NCBI GenBank assembly: GCA_013368375.1
Contig: JAACJP010000011.1
Span: 806,001 to 870,000 of the forward strand
Direction: 5' to 3'
From: Tricholomella constricta
Taxonomy: Eukaryota; Basidiomycota; Agaricomycetes; Agaricales; Lyophyllaceae
Length of the DNA stretch: 64,000 nucleotides
Position numbers and translations under genes: made by a program
Notes under the pieces: model-generated
Told to the model about the DNA's origin: nothing
The model's input: the letters and a program-made list of their open reading frames with translations, nothing else
Database searches by the model: none
In this document: positions 1-10,854 of the stretch, piece by piece
Position numbering within the stretch: position 1 is the stretch's first letter
Layout: each line of letters starts with the position of its first letter

Positions 1-1882
1 ACCTTTTGGATGTGATCGACATCCTTCTTCGGCCAATCGCTCCAACACGTCGATATCGTCGACATCAAGGTCGCAGAACGTACAGAAATAGTGGGCAGTC
101 GTGGTACCCGGAAGGCCCAACACTTGGCGAGCGGCGAGCATGTCACAAACGAGTGGAACAAGCATCGCTCGAAAGAGATTCCCTGTGCGGTGATTGTATG
201 TTCGCGTAAAAAATACTCCCGGATCCCAAAATTCGAGGAGGTCCTTCACCAGAAGGCCGAGTGCATGATTCAACTCGCTCGTTGAAGGCTTACCGGGACC
301 TGGAATGATTCCAGCAAGAAAAACGTTCTCAGGTAGATAACGCAGGTGGGGAGGGAGGTTGAGAAGTACCAGCCACACCCCAGTTGACGAGGCTTGCTGC
401 TTCGCCGTTTTCATATGAAACGGATTGAAGCTATCCACGGATAAGCTAAAGACGAGCCGGCCTTCTTCCGGCGGTCCGGGAAAGAAGAGGTCTCCGTCTG
501 GACCCGCCAAATTTTGGAAAACTTGGGAGAACCATATATCCTCAACAGGCCCGTCGTGCTCGGCTGGGGGCGCATATTGACAGTGCTCGAGGTGATCTTC
601 TATCCCCGGTCGCGACAGAAGGCGTCCCAACCAAGATTTTAGGTCGTGGTGCAGATGCCGCCGACAGGGTACGGTCCTACTGTGTTCGCTGCCTCTGTTT
701 ATTCCTTTCCACAGCGGCGCATCACATGGCGAGCTTTCAGGCGTCAGCTTGTGAGTGCATCGAGAAACTGCAGGGGAATTTGGGTCGTGTGGAGTGTCAC
801 TGGGATGATACGGATACAGGCAGAAACATTTGGGACAAGACAAGAATGGGTGGGTAACGGGGTCAAGGCGAAACTGGGAGCTGATTGACCGGGGGTCCTT
901 TGGAATTGAGTCGTGAGCATCGGGAGAGGCTCCGGCGTTGTGAAGAACATCCTTTTGGCCAGCGAGCTGCGCACGAAGAGCACGACGGGGGGTGAAAAAC
1001 AGATGTTCCATTACCAGGGAAACAAGCGCCGCAGCTTTCATAACAATGTTCCGAGGGCCGCATTTATGATAATGGATTTCTAACAATCATCGTCAGCGAC
1101 CTAAGAGAGACGACAACAGAGAGAACTCACCCGTGTTGATAACAACTCTTCCAGGCATCACATGTGCTCGTTGTTGAGCCCAGCTATACTCCTTTTCCTG
1201 AGCCAAGCGACCCAGCTGTTCATAGATCTGCCCTAAGAGAGCGTCTCTTCTCTCTGAAGCCTGCATAGCACTGACGTGATTTACGAGTTCGCATAATTGT
1301 TGTTCAGTTGCGAGGAACGCGTAGTTGGAACGAACTCCAGGTATTAATGCATACATACCCTCATTCGCTTCAAGGGCCTCAGAAGGTCGAGCGTACTCGC
1401 CATCGGTAGAGGGATTGTTCTTGAATACAAGCGGTGTATTCGGGGAGGTAACTGGGAGTTCTGAAAGCCAAATAACCTCCTCCTCGTAGAGAGCAATCCA
1501 ATTTTGGCCTGTATTCTGGACAGGGGGAAGAGACTGTACAGTGGGGGGGGGGTGTATCTGCCGAACGGCTCGAAGAACGCTGTCTGAAAAAAGAAAACAG
1601 CGGTCGTGGTCCATCTGATGTCTCCGCTGACGGACTACCGCGACGATGGAAAAGCGGGGTTCGGGAGCGCCCAGCGGGCGAGGTCGCCCTTTCCTGCACG
1701 GCTCTGCGCTTGTCGTCTTTAGCATGATTATCCCTGGTGCCGCGGGTATGGATTACACCTGGCCCTTCGTATTGGCCAGTGGCCTGGTTTAAGGTCGTGC
1801 AATGTGACCGGCATTTGCATACAACTGTTTTAGGGCGGGATGGCGTGTCCCTTTGTTCATGCCTCCTTCGAAGCGGAAACAT
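1..1882 (-). CDS. Tnp2-family (CACTA/En-Spm type) transposase, N-terminal part, runs off the left edge
   Basis: Minus-strand gene continuing past base 1. The N-terminal stretch from the ATG at 1882 has a Cys/His-rich segment (VCKCRSHC) followed by a basic RHAxDDKRR-like stretch typical of basidiomycete Tnp2 proteins. A 51 nt GT-AG intron (1080-1130) restores phase into an exon open to the edge. That exon reads CPKCFCLYPYHP, then LKSWLGRLLSRPGIEDHL, VFSLSVDSFNPF, LPPHLRYLPENVFLAGIIPG and YFCTFCDLDV; these blocks are characteristic of transposase family Tnp2 (PF02992 type). The N-terminal frame and the following frame differ by one step, and both run through a C-rich homopolymer near 1545-1554, so either a one-base slip there or a missed intron joins them. 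The product would cut and paste its own element; whether it is functional cannot be judged because the C-terminal half is outside the window. Confidence 0.85.
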
Positions 1883-3224
1883 TGTCAATTGGCGTTAGAT
1901 CTAAGAAAATTAGATGTTACAACATGATTTGGATTAAAGGACAGCTTTCGAACGGACCAAGCGTAGTAGTACTCGGGAAGCCTGATCATCGGCTTTTTTG
2001 TGATCGGTTTGTTGTACAATAGCGATCCTGGGAAGGAACCGTATCGTATGTGGAGATGGAGCTTTGTGCTGTGCACGTGACACGGCCCACCAAATGCGGC
2101 TTTGCTGCAGCTAACCGAGGTTCTCAATAAATCAGTCTTATCACTTGTAATTGCGCATGATCTCGTTATGTGATTAGGAAGTTGAAGAGGCGCGGCCAGG
2201 GCTGCTGTTGAGACAATTTATATCGAACTCTAAGATGGAGTCCGCGCGAAACGATTGCAGCCCTTCATTTGACGGGAATATACATAGCTAAGTGGCGAGA
2301 CTTTGATCAGCATTCGCGATTGCAGCCTTGGTCCTGTCGCGAGCAATGATGTTGAAATCTGACTGATCAGGGAGCATGATCAAAAATCGAAAAGCATACG
2401 GATCGTTTGCATAATTACTTTCTTTGTTTCGCCCACATGTCCATTTCTTGACATTGCTTCGATCTGTGGACCGGAAGGTTGACGTCCGGATGTCCTAAGT
2501 GCCTACATGGCGTTAGGAAGCTAGACTTCCTGACTAGAGCTTCGCCCGGGATGAATGGTGAATATTGATTGCAGCTGTGGTGCCTGTCGCGGCCCAGTAA
2601 CAATAGGCGGTCCCACGTACGCGTTGGCAAGCGACCGCGAGGGATAATCATGATATCATCTCAGAGAAAGTTACTTTACAACACCTAAATAAGCAAAGAA
2701 CAATCAAACATACCTGCTAGCTCTTTCTTGAACGAGCGTAAGATTCAAATCGGCCGTGCTCCTGTTGGCTGTTACAATATTCAAATAAGTAATGGATAAG
2801 TAGAAAATACTATGTCGAACATACAATTTTGATGCATAGTCATTTCAGACAACTGTAGGTTCGAATCGTCCGTGCTGTCGGCTAGAATCGTCATCCGAAT
2901 ACACCCTGTATAATGAGCTAACACACCCTTGATGGCAAACGAACCTCGTGTCGAAGTATGGGTCTGTGTAGGTCCGGGTTGTCTGCTGGCCAATAATGTT
3001 AGCGACGCCGGTTAGTTCAGAATAATGTTATCACACACCTTGCCTGTCTCTGACGCTGTGGCCGCGACGCATTGCAGGCGAGGTGCTAAGTATTGCGGTG
3101 CCGCACTGGACCCATATTAGAGGGCCACCTTCGGTCGCTTTATCCACTTTATCCAAGTGCTCTTCAAAAAATTGCTTTGATTCAACGACTACGATTATTT
3201 ACTCTCAGTTCTACAGACCCGCTG
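1883..3224. other. Intergenic, no gene seen
   Basis: No convincing exon or RNA gene on either strand. A short diverged direct repeat occurs near 2733-2772 and 2852-2890, both with a TTCRAATCG core; the copies do not fold as tRNAs. This stretch may hold the rest of the Tnp2 element including its terminal repeat, but I could not place an end. Confidence 0.5.
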
Positions 3225-3490
3225 CAAGCGGTGGCGGTGGGCCGGGATCAAGTTGGGAAAAATTTGTTTAGACTTGTGGGGCCAGACTATAAAGGGCGAC
3301 ACAGTTTAGGGCAGGCTTGAACCCGGTTACTCGAGTAACCCGATCGGCATGTGCGGTTTGAGTAACCGGGTTCAAGCCTGCCCTAAACTGACCCGCCCTT
3401 TATAATCTGGCCCCACAACTCCAAACAATTTTTTTTTCCCCACCTTGATCCCGTCCCCTACTAGCTTCTTGCCGCTGCTAGGAGCGGTTT
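3225..3490. repeat. Foldback (MITE-like) inverted repeat
   Basis: Two arms of about 120 bases are near-perfect reverse complements around a short loop at about 3345-3355. The left arm carries GTGGGGCCAGACTATAAAGG and the right arm its complement, and both continue through GTTTAGGGCAGGCTTGAACC. The inner end contains a small palindrome (GGTTACTCGAGTAACC). No ORF is inside. This fits a foldback or MITE-type non-autonomous transposon; the transposase that mobilised it is unknown. Confidence 0.8.
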
Positions 3491-4054
3491 GTCGTAGCTG
3501 TTTTTATTTAGTAGAGATATGGATAATAATCATGATCATGATGTGAATACAATTTCCAATGTAAAGTAGCTAAAGTAAAATCATGGAGCTATCTGCACGG
3601 TCAACCTGACACCTGCGTCGCAGAAATCCTTGATGGTGCCAAAAAAGCGCCGGTCTCGGATGGAGGTACGAAGATGAACCCGAGACCTATTAAGTCAAGC
3701 CTAACTTACCATTTATTAGGCACCGGACGCTCGGTTGTTTTTAAGTTTAGAGGCCACCGTGGTGGTAAGTTGCTTGAACTGCCGCTGCGTCACGTAATTG
3801 CCGCGCCTTAAGGTTGAGCTGACTTCAGGGCAAGCAACTGATTTGGGTGGCTTAAGCCTTGAGGTGGCGTGAGTCGCGCTCCCATCAAGCTCGCATTCGC
3901 GCGCAGGAATTTCTCTACCACGAGATGAACGACTGCTGTACTCTTATTACAAGTTAGAAGGAGACCAGTGAGGTCAAGGTCAACGCAGCAGCAGTATGTC
4001 CTCAGATACGTGTTCTTTGCCCGACTGACACCATCGTACTATAACACATTGCAA
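3491..4054. other. Intergenic, no gene seen
   Basis: No supported gene. Bases ~3780-3900 share short blocks (GGTGGCGTGAGTCGCGC) with 6420-6510 and belong to the same diverged repeat family as the two copies listed next. Confidence 0.4.
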
Positions 4055-4455
4055 TTTCAAAAGTACACGCTCGGCGTGTGCGACTCTCGTGGCGTTCCCA
4101 GTCGATGATGTTGACCATGAAAGGGCTGGAGGCCTCTTCCGGTCGTTCTCTGTCCTTAACTTGAAGAATTCATCTGGTTTGTTAACGCTAGGGAGAGGCT
4201 GCCGTTCTTCAGAACTTGCTCCGCCATTTCTAAATTATAGAACCTGGTTTTCCACCTCACCCTGCGAGTCATCACCCTGCCAAGCACCCAAGCTTTAGAA
4301 AGGAAGTAAGTTACATAGGTCGAGGACCCGTGTGTTTCACTAAACCTTCAACGAACGCGATTAACGGCACATACACAAGATTCTTCTCAAACATATATCC
4401 ATACTCGCGGGTGCGTTCTCGCGTTCAAGTGGTGCACGCACTGTAGCGTTCGATC
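4055..4455 (+). repeat. Diverged interspersed repeat, copy 1
   Basis: About 400 bases that recur at 6518-6892 in the same orientation. Shared blocks include AAAAGTACACGC, GGCGTTCCCAGTCGATGATG, AGGGAGAGGCTGCCGTTCTT and CTCACCCTGC. In both copies a short open frame is translatable (ending QAPKL), but it differs by many non-conservative changes and is probably not a gene. The two copies bracket the small gene at 5662-6386. Confidence 0.7.
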
Positions 4456-5661
4456 AAGTAAAGGGATCATCTTTCTAATTGACCATTTTACAGGATGCAA
4501 GCACGGAGTCGTATCCGTGGCTTTCATCATGTCTTTTATACAGGTAGTATGAACTCCTTAACGAAGTAGCACGCGGCTAGCGATAACGAGGTGCATGCCC
4601 GAGCTCGGGAGAGGATGAACCTCGTGCATGGTCGGCTCCGCCGCCCTGCCCTTCCTCACCGGGCTCCTGTCCTTCCAGCTTGGTATTGCTTCCCTTCAAC
4701 CACTGTGCGTGTGCGTTTCAAGGTCTTCGTTGATAGTTCGTTCAATGCGCTGACACTAATGGTTCTTGTATTCGCAGAATGGTGGATGGATGGATGGATG
4801 GATGGATTTCCCGCAGTGGTCCCAAAAAAGAACGAGCGGGGCCCGTACTACATGACTCTGCTTGTTACGATCCTGGTGGTGTCGGTGTTTGTCCCAAATC
4901 AGAGGCCGTGCGGCGCGTGGACTGAGAAGAAACATTGCGATGGACGCATTTGTATTTTTCTTTCTTTTGCTTTGGGTAAGTATGTTGTAAGGGAACACAA
5001 GGTGGCATAGACATGCTGTGGCTTGAGACCTAACATAGATCAGGGCTCCAAAGCGTTGGTGCGAAGCCCTGCAGCGAACGCAAACACCCAGCCCGGAACC
5101 CCGGCGCGCGTGACCTCCTGTGCACGTTTGCGTTAGCAGGGAACACATCCGATAGGAAGGTCGACTCATGGGCGATGCTGCAACTGGGGAGCTACGACAC
5201 GTCGCGCAAGTCCCGGCCTCGACGTACACGTGTTCCCTGCAAATGGAGGCAGTGGGGATTCTATTGCCCATCCATAAATTGTATACATTCCATGCCGCTG
5301 GCCCAGAGTCGTCAACTTCCAGTGACCCCCCTTATGTGTACGGTTACATTGCCCGGCTGTTGAATAGAAACGTCCGAGGTAAATGATCTCATTTGCAGGA
5401 ATTGGAAGGTTAATGAACCACATGTAAAATGACCAATTTCCAAAGCGATTGATGTAAGGACCCTGATAATGCTCTTGGAGCTTGTTCTCCCCATGTCAGT
5501 GCCCAGAATTTTTCTCCGACTTACATAGCATGCCAGCACGCCCTCGTTCAATCAAAGCATATAACATAGCAGCAGTCAACTAGGAGCAGGGATGACAACA
5601 TACACTGGGATAATCAGTAGGGGGAAATATCAATACTAGGGTAAGTATTGGATTCGCCTAA
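4456..5661. other. Intergenic with a GGAT microsatellite
   Basis: Contains a short (GGAT)n microsatellite at about 4783-4806. An open plus-strand frame spans 4591-5010 but is crossed by the microsatellite, has no recognisable domain and no supporting splice structure, so I do not call it a gene. Confidence 0.4.
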
Positions 5662-6386
5662 CTAGCCCCGAAAAAGCATGAGCTTGGGATGAAGGACTGC
5701 AGGGCCTCGCGTCGGAATGTCCAAGAAGCGATCATCGTGGCCCTCTTGTTTAATGCGGATCCGGATACCTTCTGGAACCATATAGGTCTCCCAGTTGGGA
5801 TCGGGGGCTGCTTTGCCTTTCTGCAGTCGCTCCATAGACCTGTTGAACCCAGCTGAGCCTTTCCTCTGCCTCCGGAGGCTTCCCTCGATGGAAAAGATTT
5901 GGGCGCCGCCAAAGCGGTCCGAGTAAAGAGTGATGTCCTTGGGAGTGCGAATGTATTGGCCGCTCTTGTCGACGAAGTCGAGGGAGTAAGAGTGATATTG
6001 CGCCAAGTCCCCTTCATAAACGCGGATCGAGACGTTCGGGCCGAGTTCCGTCACCTGAATGGCCTCGCCCTCGCTGGGTTTACGCTGTCAATGTAGAATC
6101 AGTTGACCGCTGCAAAAGTTGACTAGGAGCGCGAGCGACTCACTCCAATCTGCGCGGCGACGGGGATATTCATGGCTCTCTCGTCATCTGCCCGTGTGTT
6201 TTTGACCGCTATGATACCGTTCTCGATCGAACCATACTGACTGATGAGCGCGCTCCTGAGTCGTTCCATCGAAAATCTGACCTCAATCGCGAGCTCTTCA
6301 AGAAACTCCCTGGCCTCGTCAGTCTCTGACGGAGGCGGCCGAGGGGTTTGAGATTGAAACATAGAGGTGTGGTTGGAATGGCTCAT
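5662..6386 (-). CDS. Hypothetical protein, two exons
   Basis: Exon 1 is 6144-6386 starting at ATG (MSHSNHTSMFQ), the 59 nt intron 6085-6143 begins GTGAGT and ends CAG, and exon 2 is 5662-6084. Splicing gives a continuous product of about 221 residues and joins PVAAQIG to RKPSEGEAIQV. The first ~25 residues are Pro/Ser-rich, residues ~27-60 are predicted helical (EFLEELAIEVRFSMERL), and the C-terminal 130 residues are mixed charged with beta-like patterns. No signal peptide or membrane segment. I do not recognise the family. A clean in-phase intron argues that it is a real gene. Confidence 0.6.
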
Positions 6387-6517
6387 GGTGGGAGGCAATA
6401 AAGAAGCGACGGTGTCAGTTGCCGCGAGGTGACTCGGAGGTGCCTCAAGGTTGACTTGAGGGCAAGCCTAACCGGGTGGCGTGAGTCGCGCCATCAACCT
6501 GACCTTGAGCTGCCTGA

Positions 6518-6892
6518 AAAGTACACGCTTGGCGTGTGCGATCGTTGTGGCGTTCCCAGTCGATGATGTTGACCATGAAAGCGTGCGTGCCGGGGCCGCT
6601 TCCGGTCGTTCACTATGTCTTAACGCGAAAGGATTTCTCTGGCTAGGGAGAGGCTGCCGTTCTTCAGAAGTCTCTTTGAATTCTAGGATCTTCTCTGTTT
6701 CTCTACCTCACCCTGCAAGCCACGTACCCTACCAAGCGCCCAAGCTTTAACAAGGATGTACATAGTTCGCGGACCCGTGTTTCATTGAACCTACAACGAA
6801 CGCGATGGACGGCACCATGCACAACGTTGTTCCCAGCATACTGCCATACTGGCGTGTGTTCATGTGATGCACGATACTGTGGCGTTCGATAT
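6518..6892 (+). repeat. Diverged interspersed repeat, copy 2
   Basis: Second copy of the repeat at 4055-4455, same orientation, with small indels relative to copy 1. It lies about 130 bases upstream of the start of the minus-strand gene ending at 6386 and so may overlap its promoter. Confidence 0.7.
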
Positions 6893-7525
6893 TGAAATCT
6901 AGGCTGACTGCTATATTGTGGCGACGGCGTTGCTGGGGAACGGAGAGGGCTGTGTTGCAGCGGGATGCAGGTAGGTAAAGCGGGGAAGCGCTTCAAGTTA
7001 TCACGCCCATGCGTAAATTGCGTGTGAGGTGACCCGGTAGATTGGTGTCGTGTAGCAGTGCTCACGCCTGGTTTTACTTTCTCGATAGTTCAAGGCCTCG
7101 ACGTACTTTCACATTGATATCCTATCGATCATCTTTCTGATTGTACTGCAGGACGTATCAGTATAGGATGCGTTCATCACTTTATTGACACATGGGGTGA
7201 ATTGGCATATGAGGAACTTGGAAGCACACGCTCGGAAGAAGATGAACCCGTCACGTCTATGCTCTACAAGTAGGCCGTCTGATGATAGCTGCGCAAGCGC
7301 TGGACTCGAGAAAACTGCTGGATTCAAGGCCGAGGAAGTGTTCAACGAAAAGCAAGCGTATTTCCCAAGTAAGGGGCTGCAGCGAGAGCGAGAGCCTGGA
7401 CAGTGGAAATATTCGGCTAATAGATCTGGCACATGTGCAGCGGAAGTAAATATGCAAGGATTGCTCCGGATAGGATGTATTATAGGTATAAAACGGTTTA
7501 AATAAGCAACAAAGCGGTACCTGCA
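6893..7525. other. Intergenic, 3' flank of the uS5m gene
   Basis: No supported gene. Open frames on both strands here lack domains or consistent introns. The stretch ends at the stop codon of the minus-strand uS5m gene and should contain its 3' untranslated region. Confidence 0.4.
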
Positions 7526-9183
7526 TTACTTCCTCAAGCTGATGAGCTGTCTTCCACGCTCCCGCTCCATGTCGCTTTTGCTTCTCAGGCCGCTGCCCTT
7601 GTTGAGCTTTCTCCCAGGGCCACCGATACCATCACCCATCGCCAACGGCGCATGTCCAGCCTGAAGCATGCGGAACGCAGCCTTGATGACATTGATGGGG
7701 TTGCGGCTGCCCCACACCTTAGCGCTGATGTCCTTGATGCCTGCCGCCTTCAGCACCTGATGCAAGTTTGGATTGCACCTCAACCCGAAACCAACGGGCC
7801 GCGGGCGCAGGATGAGCTGCGTGGCGCCGAGCTTGGCCTCCATGTCAGTCCAAATCGTGCGTTTCTCGAAGCGCTCGACCCAGTCCATGTTGCGCACGGC
7901 CTGTGCGTAGGCCTTGGCCTCCGCGCGCGACGCGTCGTCGTCCTTGCCCTGGCCAAGCCCGACCATGCCGTCGCCGTTCCCGACGACCATGAGCACGAAT
8001 TGCCGGTGGATCTTGCCCTTGCCCGTCTGTTGCGTGATGCGCTTGTGGATGAGGGGGAAGCGGTAGAAGTTGGACAGCTCGGACGGGGAGAAGGGCAGGT
8101 TCTCCATGGAGCTCGCGGATTCCTCCGTTTCGTCCGTTTTGGTGGGGACGTAGTCGTCCGCGCCGAAGTCGAAGCCGTCTTCAGCGAGAGCTTCGTTGAA
8201 AATGGAGGAGTGGTTGCGAATGATCACGCGGTTGTGAAAGGGTGTATTCTTGTCTGGAGGAAGTTCTAGGACGTCGCGTGAGTCGAGCAGGGGGTCAGAG
8301 GCCATGAGATTGGGGAAGGGATTGGGCGGAGGACGTTCCGGGGGTTCAATAACGACGTCGGTTTCTTCGGCAGCCTCGAGAGCGGCGGTTATTTTCCGCT
8401 CCTCCTCGAATTTGAATTCGTCCGGAAGTTCTGCGACGGGTTACATTTGGGAAGGACGCCAGATACTGTTCTGCTTACCGAAACCGTCCTCGTCATCCTC
8501 TTCAAACTCATTTTGTTCACGCATCTGAGCGAAAAGTTTCTCGATATCTGGCTCCGTCTCGTTGTGCAGGACGGATTCAGTCCGATGCCAATCGGAAGTG
8601 GGATTCCCATTTGCTTCAAACAGCGACGGTTTTTCTGACGGTACTATAAGAATCATTAGGTTCAACACTATATGAAATTAGATACGAGTAATGATTACCT
8701 GAAGAGGATATCTCGCTGGCTACGCTCTCCTTGGTAATTTTCGATGATTCTTCTGCTCGGTATCAGAAACTGGTAGTGAATATTTTGGAAGTACGCACTA
8801 GTAGGCAATCTAGCCACGAAAGCATCAAAGTTGCCTGCGGGGGGATTCCCCAGGAGTTTGTTCACTTTTTTTATGAGCAAATGTTTCTTCGGCCCACGGC
8901 CCATGAACCTCGGAAGAGCCCTCTGCAGCTTGTCCCGTTTATCGTCTGTCATTTCCGACGAGATCAGAGCTGCAATAGTCGTTGCCAGCTCGTCATCCTT
9001 CACCTTCGGCAGCGAGGCCAAAAGCTTGTCGAACCTATCCGGAGGCGAAGTTGGTCGTTCTGAGCTGGCATAATGGCGTCCCAGGACCACAGGAAGGCTG
9101 CTAGTTGCACCGGGGGTCCGTTGTACGCGTACCAAGCGTGAAACGTTCCGTGGACAGAGGACTTGTCGGGACAGCCGATGCAT
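7526..9183 (-). CDS. Mitochondrial small-subunit ribosomal protein uS5m (MRPS5 type)
   Basis: Structural component of the mitoribosome small subunit. The main exon (7526-8430) carries the S5 RNA-binding and C-terminal fold: VLMVVGNGDGMVGLGQGK, then RPRPVGFGLRCNP, then HQVLKAAGIKDISAKVWGS. A 48 nt intron (8431-8478, GTAAGC to CGCAG) joins it in phase to exon 8479-8643, and an upstream exon supplies a basic, Ser/Arg-rich mitochondrial targeting sequence from the ATG at 9183 (MHRLSRQVLC). The upstream junction is awkward: the best donor (GTAATC at 8698) breaks phase, whereas a weaker GTAGCC donor at 8723 with acceptor at 8644 keeps it. An ATG further upstream in the same frame exists, but 9183 begins the targeting peptide. 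Divergent from the PITH gene. Confidence 0.85.
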
Positions 9184-9313
9184 GGCGAGAAATGGCAACG
9201 AACGCGGCCGCCCAAAAAAAGTGTTGGCTGTCACATGACATCCGGTGCGTTGAATAGAATAAATAAATAAATATAATTGATCAGCACTGACCGCGTCCTC
9301 CTCAGCTCCCCTC
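9184..9313. promoter_or_regulatory. Divergent promoter between uS5m and PITH genes
   Basis: Only 130 bases separate the two start codons, which face away from each other. It holds an A/T stretch of repeated AATA units (about 9257-9277). Inference: a shared bidirectional promoter that could co-express a mitoribosomal protein and a PITH-domain protein. Confidence 0.6.
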
Positions 9314-10195
9314 ATGTCTTCGCAGGATACCTCGGTCGCATCGAGCATCGCAGGGACAGAGATTGCGAATCTCTATGGTGTAATTGACAAAGACAAGTGA
9401 GCATCCGATTCTGAATTACCCAGGCTGCACCATAGCCAGATCTCTCATCTTGGCGTGCTTTGAGCAAGAGTGCATGGTCTCAATTTGGCGGTTCCAGAGG
9501 ATGCACAGGCAGTCATCAAACCTTGGGATGAACGAGACGATACCACCAAGTTTGCGGATTCGGGCGTCGACGATCAGGTCGGGCATTTCGTTCGCTCGCG
9601 ATCCATGACGTTCTTTAATCTTTACCTGAAGATAGTCATCCATATTCCGTTCACTCAGAATGTCAGGATAAAGTCTGTCCTTCTTAAACTCGGTAAGCGC
9701 TGTCATACATCTTTACCTAAAGTGACAAGGCTTACTGCGATGGGGCTGCTATTGCCGTCATTCTAGGACGGGGAGAAGTAACGCCGCGCCACCTGAGGAT
9801 ATACGCCAACCATCCCACCATCATCGACTTTGCCGACGCGGAGACGACGAAGCCGCAGCTTAACATCAGCTTGCTCGAGGGGGAGACAGGTGTGATTGAA
9901 TACCCATTGCGAGTGGCAGCCTTCACGAGCATCACCTCCCTGTCCCTGTTCTTTGTGGGTCTAGTCCTTCAAACAAGCTGGCCTTTCTTTTTAAAGTATT
10001 ACGTTGCTTGAACAGAGCGAGTCCGTCGGCGAGGAAGTCTCAAGGATCTATTACATCGGCTTCAAGGGCGATATGAGATCTCCGCATCGCGATGCGAACT
10101 CCAAACTGGAGGTCCCCACGTCAAATGCGGCGGATGCACCTCTTGTCGATAAGGTGTCGGAGAAGACGGCAGGTCAGCAAACCACGGCACGTTGA
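9314..10195 (+). CDS. PITH-domain protein
   Basis: Five exons, all in phase: 9314-9396, 9469-9577, 9632-9692, 9767-9954 and 10016-10195, with GT-AG introns of 54-74 nt. The product (about 206 residues) starts MSSQDTSVAS, has the LYGVIDKDKVHGLNLAVPED opening of the PITH fold, then DDTTKFADSGVDDQIVIHIP, VRIKSVLLKLGRG, RIYANHPTIIDFADAE and SRIYYIGFKGD. The PITH domain is known from the proteasome-interacting thioredoxin-like proteins (TXNL1/Txl1). Here no thioredoxin domain precedes it, so it is a stand-alone PITHD1-type protein. Likely cytosolic or nuclear. Confidence 0.9.
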
Positions 10196-10854
10196 TGTAG
10201 AACAGACGACAAGGATATAATACACCTAGAAGGGGGATACCTATCGGTACTCGTGAACGTCTCGCTTAGCTCTGACAAGGAATAGTCTTTCCGCACTACT
10301 TCGACGACACAATTGTGTCGCCCTTGGATATAGTTTTCCCGCCGTATTTATTCCAGTTTTTTTCGTTGAAAATCAACACAATGAAAGGCAGGCTCGAAGG
10401 AGGCAACATATTTGCTCCTATGTAAGCTTTCTTCTGCGCCACGATCGACTATCATTTACAGCGATATTATACAGTCTGAGGCCAAGCGAGGGGGATCCTG
10501 TGTTAGAAGTCTGACCGTGGTTAGGCAAAAGAGACAGACAATACAAACCTCAGGCATATATACTTGACAATACTAGTACTGTGATGTATCGTACTTAACG
10601 GGAGACAGAGAGTATAAAAAAGTTACGATCAGTAAAGTATTCGAGATAGTAAGGGATGTACTCCTCAGTCATGTATAACTGGCCGAATATATGTATGGTA
10701 TAGTATATGATAAATCTGGTTGGATAAATCTGGTTGATAAAGTACTTGATAGAATGGATAGTAAAATATGAAAGTGACATTTAACGGTCGTGGCTCACCG
10801 GCACAAAGGGTGACTGTGGTGGCCAAAGTGATTTTGAAATCCTAAGGAGATAAT
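10196..10854. other. Intergenic, A/T-rich, convergent gene ends
   Basis: Lies between the 3' ends of the PITH gene (plus) and the oxidoreductase gene (minus). A/T-rich from 10560 to 10790 with many TATA-like words. No gene seen. Confidence 0.5.

Noticed and set aside
2852..2890. GGTTCGAATC word resembling a tRNA T-loop
   Set aside because: No matching acceptor, D or anticodon stems; part of a short direct repeat.
4591..5010. 139-codon plus-strand frame
   Set aside because: Starts without ATG context, crosses a GGAT microsatellite and shows no domain or intron support.
7652..8269. 205-codon plus-strand frame
   Set aside because: Antisense shadow of the uS5m main exon.
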